DNA of 64,000 nt from CAKSQF01 sp051867925 (GCA_051867925.1 JBJDZI010000030.1:1-64000); one strand, 5' to 3'; shown: positions 16,076-25,643, numbered from the stretch's first letter. The notes: a model not told the origin generated them from the sequence alone. Made by a program: numbers and translations.

Positions 16076-18834
16076 AAGAATCCTTCCCCGTCGCTGATCC
16101 CCTCGGTGGAGTAAGACCAGCAACGGTCACATTTTTGTCCGTCGGCAGTTTCAACCAGTACCGCCAGCGTTCCTTCTTCATTCTGATATGCGCCATCCGG
16201 TGCAGGGGCATCGGTGACGATAACGCCGGACACGATGAAGATCGAGGGAAGTTCATCCCCAAAGCTGTCCAGCAGAGCCTTGACATTTCCCTGTGCGTAG
16301 ATAGTCAGTTTTGCGTCCAGCGACTTACCGATGGTCTTCTCGGCACGCGCCAGCTCCAGCGCCTTCATCACGCTGTCGCGGAGATCGAATAGTGCGTTGT
16401 ACTTCTCTTCCAGATCGGCAAACGCCAGCGCCTCGTCGTAGGCGGGCATAGCGTTGAGCATGACGTGAGTCGCATCCTCGTCTGCGGTGTGAGGCATTGC
16501 CTCCCACAGTTCGTTGGTGGTAAAGCTGAGGATGGGTGCCATCAGGCGGGTCATTGCGCTCAGCACAATGAACATGGCAGACTGTGCGGAACGGCGCGCC
16601 CGGGAGGTCTTGTTTTCCACGTACACGCGATCCTTGGTGATGTCAACGTACAGCTTGGACAGATCGTTGGTGCAGAAATTGTTCAGCGCCTGGCAGATCA
16701 CATGGAACTCGTACCGATCGTAGGACTCGCGCACCTGCTTGGTGAAGCGGTTCAGACGGGCGAGAATCCAGCGATCGATGTCCTGCATCTCGGAAACGGG
16801 AACGAGGTCGGTCTTGGGATCGAAATCGTCTCCCAAATTCGCCAGCAGGATACGGGCGGTATTACGGAATTTGCGGTAAGACTCGGACAGCTGTTTGAAA
16901 ATTGCATCAGAGCAACGAACGTCTACGCGATAATCGGAAGAGGCTACCCACAGACGAACCAGTTCTGCGCCGTACTTTTTGATCATATCCTCGGGGTATA
17001 CCGAGTTGCCCTTGGATTTGTGCATTGCCTCGCCCTTGCCGTCTACTACCCAGCCGTGGGTGAGAATCTGGCGATAGGGCGCGCCCTCGCCCTTGGCACC
17101 GACGGCGCAAAGGAGTGAAGACTGGAACCAGCCGCGATATTGGTCAGCACCCTCCAGATAGAGGTCTGCAGGCCACTTCATTTCGGGATTATTCTCCAGC
17201 ACCGCAAAGTGAGAGGAGCCGGAATCGAACCAACCATCCAGCGTGTTGGTCTCTTTGGTGAACTCGGACTTGCCGCAAGAGGGGCAGGTAAAGCCTTCGG
17301 GAAGCAGTTCCTTTGCTTCATGTAAAAACCATGCGTTGGAGCCTTCCTTGGCGAAAATCTCGGAAACGCGGTCGATAGTCTCGTGGGTGCAGATTTCCTT
17401 GCCGCAGTCGGCACAGTAGAACACAGGAATGGGCAGACCCCAATGACGCTGACGGGAAATACACCAGTCTGCACGATCCCGGATCATCTGGGCGATCCGA
17501 TCACCGCCCCATGCGGGGAGCCAGTCTACATCCTTGCAGGCTTCCACGGCAGCATCCTTGAAGGCGTCTACCGAGCAGAACCACTGGGGAGTTGCACGGA
17601 AGATGATGGGATGCTTGCAACGCCAACAGTGAGGATACTGGTGCACGATCTCCTCGGAAGCGAAGAGTGCGCCGGTTTCCTTCAGATCTTCCAGAATGGC
17701 GTCGGAAGAGACATCGTAACGCATTCCTGCGAACTTGCCCGCGTCAGCGGTCTGGAAGCCGCGATCGTCTACGGGAACGATGACGTCGATGTTGTAACGG
17801 CGGGAGGTAACGTAGTCGTCTGCACCGAAGCCGCCTGCGGTGTGAACGCATCCCGTACCGCTGTCCATGGTAACGTAATCGGCGTTCGCCACCAGAGAGG
17901 TTCTGTCCAAGAAGGGATGCTTGGCGGTCATGTATTCAAAGGTCTTGCCGGGGAAGGTGGCAACCACCTCAAAGGTCTCGATGCCTGCTTTTGCCAGCGC
18001 ATTCGGAGCCAATGCGTGTGCCATGATGTAAAACTCTTCCCCTGCTTTGATCACGTCGTAATCCTCAACGGGGTTCAGGGCGATTGCCTGGTTGCCGGGC
18101 AGAGTCCATGCAGTGGTAGTCCAGATGACGAAATAGGTCTTGGACAGATCGCAAATATCCTTCAGAATGCCCTTATCGTCTGCTACGGCGAACTTGACGA
18201 AGATAGAGGTACACTTGTCCTCCTGATACTCGATCTCAGCCTCTGCCAGCGCAGTTTCGTCAGTGGGGCACCAATAAACGGGTTTCATGCCCTTGTAGAT
18301 ATAGCCCTTGGTGAACATTTCGCCGAAGACCTTGACCTCGCGCGCCTCGAAGGAGGGAGCCATGGTGGTATAGGGATGTTCCCAATCTGCCAGCACGCCC
18401 AAACGCTTGAAGGACTCCATCTGAATGTGAACGTATTTATCGGCAAACGCCTCGCAGGCTGAGCGGAATTCGGGAATGGACATCTTCTTGCGATCCAGCT
18501 TGTTCTGCTTGATGATGGCAGATTCAATGGGCATACCGTGGTTATCCCAACCGGGAATGATCGGTACGCGATAGCCGCTCATCATCTTACTGCGGTTGAT
18601 AAAATCCTTGACGATCTTATTCAGAGCAGTTCCCATGTGGATGTTGCCGTTGGAGAAAGGAGGACCGTCGTGCAGGACGAAAGTGGGATGTCCCTCATTC
18701 TTTTTGTTGATGGTGCGGTAGAGATCAATCTTCTTCCAGCTCTCCAGCATCTTGGGTTCTCTTTCGGGAAGCCCTGCCCGCATGGGGAAATCGGTTTTGG
18801 GCAGGTTCAGGGTTTGGGTGTAGTCTTTTGCCAT
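16042..18834 (-). CDS. ileS: Isoleucyl-tRNA synthetase
   Basis: 930 residues. The class I signature is PFSNGNIHMG and the second is MHKSKGNSV. The editing domain is present. The C-terminus carries a zinc ribbon (CDRCWS and CKRC), as in bacterial-type enzymes. GGAGG precedes the ATG at 18834 by 7 bases. It follows divIVA by 43 bases, leaving no room for a T-box leader, although ileS is T-box controlled in many Firmicutes. Here it must depend on upstream promoters of the cell-division cluster. Confidence 0.97.
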   Translation of the reverse strand: MAKDYTQTLNLPKTDFPMRAGLPEREPKMLESWKKIDLYRTINKKNEGHPTFVLHDGPPFSNGNIHMGTALNKIVKDFINRSKMMSGYRVPIIPGWDNHGMPIESAIIKQNKLDRKKMSIPEFRSACEAFADKYVHIQMESFKRLGVLADWEHPYTTMAPSFEAREVKVFGEMFTKGYIYKGMKPVYWCPTDETALAEAEIEYQEDKCTSIFVKFAVADDKGILKDICDLSKTYFVIWTTTAWTLPGNQAIALNPVEDYDVIKAGEEFYIMAHALAPNALAKAGIETFEVVATFPGKTFEYMTAKHPFLDRTSLVANADYVTMDSGTGCVHTAGGFGADDYVTSRRYNIDVIVPVDDRGFQTADAGKFAGMRYDVSSDAILEDLKETGALFASEEIVHQYPHCWRCKHPIIFRATPQWFCSVDAFKDAAVEACKDVDWLPAWGGDRIAQMIRDRADWCISRQRHWGLPIPVFYCADCGKEICTHETIDRVSEIFAKEGSNAWFLHEAKELLPEGFTCPSCGKSEFTKETNTLDGWFDSGSSHFAVLENNPEMKWPADLYLEGADQYRGWFQSSLLCAVGAKGEGAPYRQILTHGWVVDGKGEAMHKSKGNSVYPEDMIKKYGAELVRLWVASSDYRVDVRCSDAIFKQLSESYRKFRNTARILLANLGDDFDPKTDLVPVSEMQDIDRWILARLNRFTKQVRESYDRYEFHVICQALNNFCTNDLSKLYVDITKDRVYVENKTSRARRSAQSAMFIVLSAMTRLMAPILSFTTNELWEAMPHTADEDATHVMLNAMPAYDEALAFADLEEKYNALFDLRDSVMKALELARAEKTIGKSLDAKLTIYAQGNVKALLDSFGDELPSIFIVSGVIVTDAPAPDGAYQNEEGTLAVLVETADGQKCDRCWSYSTEGISDGEGFLCKRCKTILGL

Positions 18835-18877
18835 TTTAGCCTCCAGTGGTTTCACTATCTATATTGATCTGATTTTT

Positions 18878-19708
18878 TCACGAGTTGGGTCTGCGGAACA
18901 CGACGGTGTTTTCGCTGTCCGCTTCTACGGACAGGCTCGGATCGTCCCGTTTGGCGCTTGCGCGTTTGATGTCGGACAGATTGACCGAGCGGGTGTCTGC
19001 AAAGGTTGCCGACGGATCGGCAGAGGGTCTTGGCTTGTCCGCGCTTCCGGGCTTTGCGATCTTGACGTCGCTGTCGGGATCGTCGTTTTTGCCCGCAGAC
19101 ATCAGACTTTCCAGCGTTTCGTCGTCTATCTTGATCTTGGGCGTGTCAACGATCCCCTCGGAGGGAGACGCTTCTTCTGCGGCATCCACATCCAGCACCA
19201 CCTGTCCGATGACGTTGGATACGTATTCCTCGGGAGCCAGCTGCCATTCACCCCCGTCCTCGCCCTCGGGCGAGATCGCCTCCAGAAACTCGATATGCTT
19301 CTGATAAAGGTTGAACATCCGCGATTTGAACTCGAACACCTGAGTTTTCAATGCCTGCAGCGTGTCCTGCTTCTGCTGGATTTCGGCTTCAAAGTCGGCA
19401 AGCATCTGCTTGCAGTTGTCTTTGGTGCTTTCGAGGATCAGCTGGGATCTGTCGCCTGCCTCCCGCATGATGCGGGTGCCTGCGTTTTGTGCGTTGACCA
19501 GTGCCCGGCGGATAGCGTCCTCGTTTTTGCGGTAACGCTCCAGCTCCGCCTCCGAAGAAGCAAGCCGCCGCTCCAGATCGTTGTACGCACGGTATAACTC
19601 GGTGTATTGATTGATCACGAACTCAAGATGCTCGTCCACCTCGCTAATGTTATAGCCCTTGAGCGCCGTTTTGAAGGGTTTATTTTGGAGTTCGTAGGGA
19701 GGAAGCAT
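18878..19708 (-). CDS. divIVA: DivIVA-domain cell division protein
   Basis: 276 residues. The N-terminus (ELQNKPFKTALKGYNISEVD) matches the DivIVA membrane-binding region. A coiled coil follows (about 30-135) rich in Glu, Lys and Leu heptads. The remaining half is acidic and probably disordered, with runs such as DETLESLMSAGKNDDPDSD. DivIVA proteins gather at curved membrane of poles and septa and recruit other factors. AAAGGAG stands 8 bases before the ATG. Placement between ylmH and ileS is the standard Firmicutes order. Confidence 0.88.
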   Translation of the reverse strand: MLPPYELQNKPFKTALKGYNISEVDEHLEFVINQYTELYRAYNDLERRLASSEAELERYRKNEDAIRRALVNAQNAGTRIMREAGDRSQLILESTKDNCKQMLADFEAEIQQKQDTLQALKTQVFEFKSRMFNLYQKHIEFLEAISPEGEDGGEWQLAPEEYVSNVIGQVVLDVDAAEEASPSEGIVDTPKIKIDDETLESLMSAGKNDDPDSDVKIAKPGSADKPRPSADPSATFADTRSVNLSDIKRASAKRDDPSLSVEADSENTVVFRRPNS

Positions 19709-19740
19709 TGCATCCTCTCCTTTCTGTATATTCTCATAGG

Positions 19741-19965
19741 CGATTATAAAACTACGTTTTACAATCGAACCGCGCAGAGCGCGGTAAGCACGCGCTTATC
19801 GCCGCTTGCCAAAATCTGCGATTTTGGCAGCTCCCCTCGGCGCGTGGACTCGCTTTGCTCGTCTTAGAGGAGTTTGTTCATCGGCAAAGCCGTCGAAAAA
19901 ACGATTGAATTTATAATTTGCCGACTTTTACAATCGGTTAGTATATTCTCACGATACAGGAGCCG
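19741..19965. repeat. Composite palindromic spacer between ylmH and divIVA
   Basis: About 225 bases without a gene. The direct repeat TTTTACAATCG occurs at 19757-19767 and 19926-19936. Between them are three hairpins: ACCGCGC-aga-GCGCGGT (near 19769), TGCCAAAATC-tgc-GATTTTGGCA (19807-19829), and shorter ones. The stretch GAATTTATAATTTGCCGAC near 19906 resembles the tail of the main repeat family (AAATTTATAGTTTATCGAC). The element interrupts an otherwise compact cluster. Confidence 0.55.
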
Positions 19966-20733
19966 TCAGACGTAGCGCTTGGCTTCGATACGGATCCTGT
20001 CTTTTTGTGTCGTCCTGAGGGAAACGATGGAAAACTTCCCCGCTCCGCGCACCGAGATCACGTCCGACTCGGCAAACGGAGCATCGGGGCGTTTTTCCTC
20101 CCGATAATTGTGGGTTACCTGCCCCGACAGGATCAGTGCCTTCGCCTTCTCCCGGGAAACACGGGCAAAAGAGCTGACGGCGCAATCCAGCCGCGTGGAT
20201 GCGACCACGTCGGTAAATGGCTCAAAGGCGCGCTGATATGCGGCAATCGCCGGGAGCATGGCAGGATAACCCTCCGCGCTGCGCACTTCTACCTTATCCG
20301 CTCCCACCCGCTCCAGCGGAGAGGGGGAGGTCAGCAGAAAGTCCGCAATGGCGGGCGTAACAAAAACCGCCGCACCGAAAGGGAGGGGCAAAATGTCTCC
20401 CATCGCGCTGCGGTCGATCCCGAGGGCGGTCAGCGCGCCCAAAAAGGATCGGTGGGACAGATCGACGTAGCCGCTGGTAAGGATCGCCACCGGCACGAAA
20501 TAATCGTCCCAATTTATATAGGATGGTTCCAGATAATCCGGAAGCAGAAGGAGCATCGTCCGCTCTGCCTCTTCATAGCCGCCGAAAGCGGCGTAGCGGA
20601 CAGAGACGCGCGAAAGATACTCCTGTGCCTCTGCCCTCTCATCCGGTGAGAGAAAGGCAGTGGGCGCAGGAATCCCCCGCTCCGCCATCCGTGCAAGATC
20701 GGAAAGTCTTGCCTCCAGCCCCTTACCGATCAT
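19966..20733 (-). CDS. ylmH: YlmH-type S4-domain RNA-binding protein
   Basis: 255 residues. The C-terminal third is an S4 domain (LDCAVSSFARVSREKAKALI, then GQVTHNY and ISVRGAGKF). The N-terminal part matches the YlmH pattern, including the FGGYEEAERTMLLLLPDY block and the GALTALGIDRSAMGDIL block. YlmH belongs to the sepF-yggT-divIVA gene group; in B. subtilis it has been tied to rescue of stalled ribosomes. It overlaps the end of yggT by 4 bases (20730-20733), so the two are translationally coupled. Confidence 0.9.
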   Translation of the reverse strand: MIGKGLEARLSDLARMAERGIPAPTAFLSPDERAEAQEYLSRVSVRYAAFGGYEEAERTMLLLLPDYLEPSYINWDDYFVPVAILTSGYVDLSHRSFLGALTALGIDRSAMGDILPLPFGAAVFVTPAIADFLLTSPSPLERVGADKVEVRSAEGYPAMLPAIAAYQRAFEPFTDVVASTRLDCAVSSFARVSREKAKALILSGQVTHNYREEKRPDAPFAESDVISVRGAGKFSIVSLRTTQKDRIRIEAKRYV

Positions 20734-21011
20734 AGATACACCGTAGGCAGTAACATCTGAATCACTGACAGCAGGATCACGGCGACGAGAAAGGGGATGT
20801 CTATGGGCAGATCCCGGATGGATTCAAACCGATCCAGCAGTTTTCGGATCGGGATGATGAGCGGTTCGGTCACGGCATAGAGAAAGTTCATGACAGGACC
20901 GTCTTCAGCCATAAACAGCCAGGACAGGATTGCCCGGAACAGAAACAGCAGTTCTTCGACGGTCAGAAACAGCCGAACGATGACGACGAGCAGGTAGATC
21001 AGCAGATCCAA
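20730..21011 (-). CDS. yggT: YggT/YlmG-family membrane protein
   Basis: 93 residues with two hydrophobic segments (about 3-32 and 72-92) and between them the family stretch RAILSWLF...NFLYAVTEPLIIPIRKLLDR. Members are small inner-membrane proteins of poorly known role, always near sepF/ylmF and divIVA in Gram-positives. It lies 17 bases after sepF. Confidence 0.9.
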   Translation of the reverse strand: MDLLIYLLVVIVRLFLTVEELLFLFRAILSWLFMAEDGPVMNFLYAVTEPLIIPIRKLLDRFESIRDLPIDIPFLVAVILLSVIQMLLPTVYL

Positions 21012-21028
21012 AATGGGTTCCCCGCGTC

Positions 21029-21526
21029 TTAGAAGTTATCGAAAGAGTCCCGATCGCCGGGCTTGGATGCCGCCTTTGCACCGGTCAGCATCTCACCGGA
21101 AACAGATACGTTATTGGGCGTAATGATGTAGGTGCTGTTGGTGACCGATTTGATCTGTCCGTCGATGGCGTAAGCAACGCCGTTCAAAAAGTCAACGATG
21201 CGCAGAGCGGTGTCCTTGCTGGTGGCTTCCAGATTCAGGACTACGGTGCAGTGATTGAGCAGGTAATCGGCAATCTGTCCCACGGAATTGAAGCTCTCGG
21301 GGCGGACTACCTTCAGTTCGATGGCGTTGGAGCCGGTCTTGGGTGCTGCGGTGCGTGCGGCTTCTGCTCTGTTTTCGGTGTAAGTCATAGGTTTTTCCTC
21401 CGTTTTTATCTCTTTTTTAATCTCTTTTTCTTTTTTCTCAACGAGAACCTCTTCTTCTTCCTCGAAGCTCTCGTCTTCCTCTTCTTCGGTATTGAAGAGT
21501 CCGTTGATGATACCTTTGATAGACAT
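21029..21526 (-). CDS. sepF: Cell division protein SepF
   Basis: 165 residues. The short N-terminal amphipathic helix (MSIKGIINGLF) would bind membrane. A charged linker very rich in Glu and Lys (about 12-50) follows, then the SepF core (KVVRPESFNSVGQIADYLLN, then VVLNLEATSKDTALRIVDFL and SGVAYA-like DGQI) and a short tail. SepF links FtsZ polymers to the membrane. GGGAGG lies 8 bases before the ATG at 21526. It is the first intact gene after the broken lipoprotein gene. Confidence 0.93.
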   Translation of the reverse strand: MSIKGIINGLFNTEEEEDESFEEEEEVLVEKKEKEIKKEIKTEEKPMTYTENRAEAARTAAPKTGSNAIELKVVRPESFNSVGQIADYLLNHCTVVLNLEATSKDTALRIVDFLNGVAYAIDGQIKSVTNSTYIITPNNVSVSGEMLTGAKAASKPGDRDSFDNF

Positions 21527-21597
21527 TTTATTTCCTCCCAAGATTAGATTTGTTATTGTAAAATGATACACATTTATTTGAATGGTTTTGCGGCTTT

Positions 21598-22543
21598 TCA
21601 GTTTGCAGGCGCGTCAATTGTGCCAAACATATTGATATTGTACATAGACTTTAGCATATTATTAATAGCAATTAATTGTTCAGGAGTGGCATTCTCAATC
21701 ATAGCCTTATTTAGTGTAAATGCTGGATAAACATCTTGATTTTTAAATGGTATTAAATACTGAAAATATTCGGGAAGTTCTTTCATTATTTGATATGATT
21801 TGATATGTCATTTTGTATTTTTCCAATCCAAAAGCCTTTAAAACTGCCTCATATTCTTCTGCGGGAACGAGTAAACTAGATAAAGTTGAATTTTGATTGT
21901 TATGTATGATCGAGTCTATGTTGTAATTTAGTCTTATACTATATGCACTTTTTAGTGTGTCTATATTGTCATTGTAATATGGTGCATTTTCAAATGTCAA
22001 CCAAGGATGTTCAGGGGTAACATTCTCAAATGGAACCGATATTATGTTTTCTCGATTCTCGTTTGAAGAATAAATTATTCTTGGTCTAAAACTTATAAAT
22101 TCTGTTTTAATATTATAAACATCTTTGATAATTCCTCCTGTAAAAAGACTCATGCAGGCAAGGTCGTATGTAAATTCCTCAATATTCTTTAGAACAGCCT
22201 CGGCAGTAATGTTATCTTCCTCAATACTTAAATCAGCAGTAGGCGTGTATGGCGGTATTGGTTTTTTTGTCGTCGTCTCTGGTCCGGTTGTTGTCCCTGG
22301 ATTGTTTGCATCACAGTTTTGCCGGTGGTTGGTTCTTTTACATTTGGGTCGTCTGGGCCACCAGAAACATAAGTTTCATCCCCATCTACTACTATTATTT
22401 GTCCTTGGTCGTCTACATAAGTCTTTAACTTGTACTTAAGTCTTTAACTTGTACTTATCTTCGTCGCAACCTGTTAGCATTGTGCCTGCAATAAGTGCTG
22501 TTGCTATTCCCATGGCAACCAGTTTGGGAGCTATCGTTTTCAT
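21598..22543 (-). pseudogene. Broken lipoprotein gene with three frame lesions
   Basis: From the ATG at 22543 the frame encodes a lipoprotein signal (ATALIAGTMLTGC, Cys26). It stops after 35 codons where AAGTACAAGTTAAAGACTT (19 bases, about 22425-22462) is present twice in tandem. Removing one copy reopens the frame into a Thr/Pro-rich linker. A second shift, fitting one lost A near 22322, leads to the main domain (FTYDLACMSLFTGGIIKD onward). A third occurs near 21795, where ATTTGATATG is doubled; removing one copy restores KMTYQI-MKELPEYFQYLIPF to the stop at 21598. The repaired protein would have 305 residues. I do not recognise the family. The region is much more AT-rich than its neighbours, suggesting recent acquisition. 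Confidence 0.8.
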
Positions 22544-22606
22544 ACGCTTTGTCTCCAATCTGTATTGTGTATTGTTAAAAATTTGCACCTTTCTGTACCC
22601 CCGCCG

Positions 22607-23335
22607 TCAGGGATAGTTTCTGTGTCCGAAGATGGCACTGCCCAGACGTACCTGCCCGGAACCGCATCGGATGGCTGTCTCAAAGCTGTCCGACATCCCC
22701 ATGGACAATAACAGAGGCTCTCTTATATTATGGTGCTTTTTTTGCTGAATGTCAAGGAAAATTTGAAAACTTTCCGAAAAATATTTTTCGGGACGGTCAT
22801 TTTCGGCAATTTTCGGCGGGATCACCATGATTCCGGCAAAGCGAATGCCTCCAAGCGGCAGGATGGCGTCCAAAAATGCATCCAGTTCTTCGGGAAGAAT
22901 GCCGCCTTTGCTCTCTTCCCTGCCGATATTGACCTCCACCAAGATGTCCATGACCTTGCCGATCTTCATCGCCCGATTGCTGATCTCCTCTGCCAGCCGC
23001 AGGCTGTCTACCGACTCGATCATATCCACCTTATCGACGATATACTTGACCTTGTTGGTCTGCAAGCGTCCGATAAAATGAATTTCTACATTTTCTTTAT
23101 GCAGGGCGTCGTATTTCGACAGCAGCTCCTGCACACGGTTTTCCCCGATGAGGGTAAGCCCTAAATGATCAATGGCGTAATTGATCCGCTCCGGGGACAC
23201 TGTCTTGGTCGCCGCTAATATGCGCACATCTCTGCCGTCGGCGGCATCTGCCACCCGGCGCGTGACCTCCTGCCAGCGGGCGGTCAGCACTTCCATCTCA
23301 TTTTCATTTTCATGGTTGAATGATTTTTCCCACAT
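22607..23335 (-). CDS. yggS: YggS/YlmE-family PLP-binding protein
   Basis: 242 residues. The PLP-lysine is in ILAATKTVSP (Lys44). Other family blocks are GENRVQEL, HFIGRLQTNK, LVEVNIGREESKGG and LSMGMSDSFETAI...VRLGSAIFG. These proteins hold and balance pyridoxal phosphate and have no known catalytic reaction. In Firmicutes ylmE directly precedes ylmF (sepF); here the broken lipoprotein gene sits between. AAGGA stands 5 bases before the ATG at 23335, and the start overlaps the HlyD-like gene by 26 bases. Confidence 0.92.
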   Translation of the reverse strand: MWEKSFNHENENEMEVLTARWQEVTRRVADAADGRDVRILAATKTVSPERINYAIDHLGLTLIGENRVQELLSKYDALHKENVEIHFIGRLQTNKVKYIVDKVDMIESVDSLRLAEEISNRAMKIGKVMDILVEVNIGREESKGGILPEELDAFLDAILPLGGIRFAGIMVIPPKIAENDRPEKYFSESFQIFLDIQQKKHHNIREPLLLSMGMSDSFETAIRCGSGQVRLGSAIFGHRNYP

Positions 23336-24551
23336 ACAAATCCTTGCCTCTGACAATCACCGTATCGTAATACCTGAGCATCTTGCCTTCGCCGGTTGGC
23401 TCGGCGTCCGCATCCACCAGCACCGCGCCGTCTGCCAGCAGTACGGGCGAAACTTCACGAAATTCCACCACGCTGCCCCGCAAAATGTAAACGCCGGTGA
23501 TGCCGTCCAAATTGCGGAGCGCGCCAACGGGAATCCGATAGCCGTTTGTCTCCCCCCACGCGATGGATATGCTTTGATAGCGGGTGTAGGAGAAATCGGC
23601 GGGCATCCTGTCGCAGGAGAAGATGAGGATCGCCGTTTCGCTTCCGTATTCGATGATCATGCGATCCAGTCGCATTTCCACCTTCACGTCACCCGCTTCG
23701 GCGAAGTTCACCGTGTAGGTGTTCCCCTGCATCAGTTTGCGGGCAGAGACCACGGGAATTTCCGTGACGGCGCACCAAGTGTAGTCTGTCACGATCTTCC
23801 CCGCGGTAGCATCCACCGCCTCGGGAGTCATCTCCCGATTCAGCAGTGCCCGCAGATCCTCCGGGGCGGCTTCGTCCAGCGCGTCGATGCCGAGAAAACT
23901 CTCGTAGCCGTCACACGCCGAGAAATAGTAGCCTGCGCGGTCGCTTCTCACGGAAGACAGCGCGCCGCCCACTTCCTCCTGCAGCCGGGTAATCTCCTGT
24001 TCGATGGCTTCCCGCACGCCCGACAGATCGTTGCCAACCTTTAATTCTCTGATGTAGAGCATCATCTGCAACGAATCGGAAAGAGCGGACAGCCCTGTGG
24101 TTTCGCCTTTGGCGGTGAGGGCGTCGATCTCGCTCTTCAGTCGGGCGATCTCTTTGTCCACGGTGCCCGAGGAATAGGAGTTTTTCTTGGAGATGGCTTT
24201 TTCCAGAAGATTTTGGCGAGCCAGCGCACTCGACAGGCGATCCAGTTTCTCGGACTGCCCCTCTGTGCCGCTATACACCTCGGCGACCTTGTCGCCCGCA
24301 CTGACGCGGGTGCCATCGGTAACGGTATGAGTCAGCAAGCCGTCGGAGGTAAATTCTATGGGCACCTCGTCCCGCACGATGTAACAGCCTGCGGTGACGC
24401 TCAGATCCTCCTGCACCAGTGAGACAGGGAGCGTTTCCACGGAGCTGACGATCGAGCCGCCCAGCTGATAGGCAATATCCACGATGAGGATCACCGCCGC
24501 CAGCGCAAGGGCGATATAGCCTGCGATACGCAGCAGATATTTTTTATCCAT
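23310..24551 (-). CDS. HlyD-like membrane-anchored protein
   Basis: 413 residues. One membrane helix (about 8-30), then a biotinyl/lipoyl-like barrel half (VPIEFTSDGLLTHTVTDGTRVSAGDKVAEVY), a coiled coil (about 100-215), and a C-terminal region with a second barrel half (YRIPVGALRNLDGITGVYIL) and a KMLRYYDTVIVRGKDLYVG end. This is the plan of membrane fusion (HlyD) proteins, but no transporter or outer membrane partner is nearby. Similar proteins occur at this place in the ylm cluster of other Clostridia, so a role in the envelope or division is more likely than export. It overlaps yggS. Confidence 0.75.
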   Translation of the reverse strand: MDKKYLLRIAGYIALALAAVILIVDIAYQLGGSIVSSVETLPVSLVQEDLSVTAGCYIVRDEVPIEFTSDGLLTHTVTDGTRVSAGDKVAEVYSGTEGQSEKLDRLSSALARQNLLEKAISKKNSYSSGTVDKEIARLKSEIDALTAKGETTGLSALSDSLQMMLYIRELKVGNDLSGVREAIEQEITRLQEEVGGALSSVRSDRAGYYFSACDGYESFLGIDALDEAAPEDLRALLNREMTPEAVDATAGKIVTDYTWCAVTEIPVVSARKLMQGNTYTVNFAEAGDVKVEMRLDRMIIEYGSETAILIFSCDRMPADFSYTRYQSISIAWGETNGYRIPVGALRNLDGITGVYILRGSVVEFREVSPVLLADGAVLVDADAEPTGEGKMLRYYDTVIVRGKDLYVGKIIQP

Positions 24552-24647
24552 TGACCTTTCCCGTCCCTTCTCGTAGATTGTTGCAAGTTTTGCGCCCGCA
24601 GATCCGCATTTTTTTGCAGCAGATACGGCACGACAGATTATTTTATA

Positions 24648-25568
24648 TTATAACACATAATTTGACTTTTCGAACGTTTCTGCCACAAAATTTACAATAT
24701 TTTCAAAGTTCGGGAAGTCGGATACGTCCAGCATAGTAAACCCTTGTTGATGGGAGAACCAAGTGAGTTGCCGTTTGGCATAGCGGCGGCTTGCCATCTG
24801 AATCTGTGCAACGGTTTCGTCCAGAGTCTGCTCACCGCGAAGACAAGCCAGCATCTCCTTGTAGCCGATGGCTTGCCCTGCCGTGGTGGCGGGATCGGGA
24901 TTTAGCGCGCGGACTTCCTCAAACAGTCCCGCCCTCACCATCTCCACCACGCGTCGGTCGATGCGGGCGTACAGCGCCTCCCGTGGGGCGGTCAGGCAGA
25001 GGAGAAGCGCGTCGGAGCGGTATTCCTCGGAGGGGGTCTTCCGATCCCATTGGCTTTTGGGGATCCCCGACAGGCGGTAGATCTCCAACGCACGAATGAC
25101 TCTGCGGCGGTTGTTTGGGTGGATTGCCGCCGCGCTCTCGGGATCACAGAGCGACAGTTCCCGATAGTTTTCGGCGGGATCCCGCGCTTCCAGCATCGCA
25201 CGCAGTTCGGGATCGCCGGGAGGGGAGGAGACAGGGGTGTCACAGAGGGCTTGTCTGAGATAGAGTCCCGTACCGCCGCAGAAAATGGGGGTCTTTCCCC
25301 GGGACAGAATCCCATCCACACAGCGGCGGGCATCGGCAGCGTAATCGGCGCAGGAATACTCTTCGGAGGGGTCGCGGATGTCAATCAGATGATGCGCCAC
25401 CGCCGCGCGCTCGGCGGCGGTGGCTTTGGCGGTACCGATGTCCATTCCGCGATAGATCTGCATACTGTCAGCGGAAATTACCTCTCCGTTCAGCCGTTTG
25501 GCAAGTGCCAAAGCCAGTGCGCTTTTCCCCACCGCGGTAGGTCCTGCAATCACGATAATCTTCTTCAT
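24648..25568 (-). CDS. miaA: tRNA dimethylallyltransferase
   Basis: 306 residues. P-loop GPTAVGKS (9-16), then the DSMQIYRGMDIGTAKA block, FCGGTGLYLRQAL, and the RRVIRALEIYRLSG helix. It adds the isopentenyl group to A37 of tRNAs reading UNN codons. GGGGGAG precedes the ATG. It has its own promoter (25607-25635) and is the first gene of the long minus-strand cluster down to the radical SAM gene at 13046. The HlyD-like gene follows after 96 bases. Confidence 0.96.
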   Translation of the reverse strand: MKKIIVIAGPTAVGKSALALALAKRLNGEVISADSMQIYRGMDIGTAKATAAERAAVAHHLIDIRDPSEEYSCADYAADARRCVDGILSRGKTPIFCGGTGLYLRQALCDTPVSSPPGDPELRAMLEARDPAENYRELSLCDPESAAAIHPNNRRRVIRALEIYRLSGIPKSQWDRKTPSEEYRSDALLLCLTAPREALYARIDRRVVEMVRAGLFEEVRALNPDPATTAGQAIGYKEMLACLRGEQTLDETVAQIQMASRRYAKRQLTWFSHQQGFTMLDVSDFPNFENIVNFVAETFEKSNYVL

Positions 25569-25606
25569 GCGGCTCCCCCTTTCCCTATCATTTCACAGAA
25601 TGATTT

Positions 25607-25635
25607 ATTATAACACATCTCTTCTCAAAATTCAA
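25607..25635 (-). promoter_or_regulatory. Promoter of the miaA-ylm-ileS cluster
   Basis: On the minus strand: TTGAAT (25630-25635), 17 bases, TATAAT (25607-25612). It stands back to back with the rlmA promoter. Confidence 0.7.
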
Positions 25636-25643
25636 GATTATTC

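Noticed and set aside
18834..18878. T-box leader before ileS
   Set aside because: Only 43 bases separate divIVA and ileS, too little for a T-box, and no specifier or antiterminator is visible.
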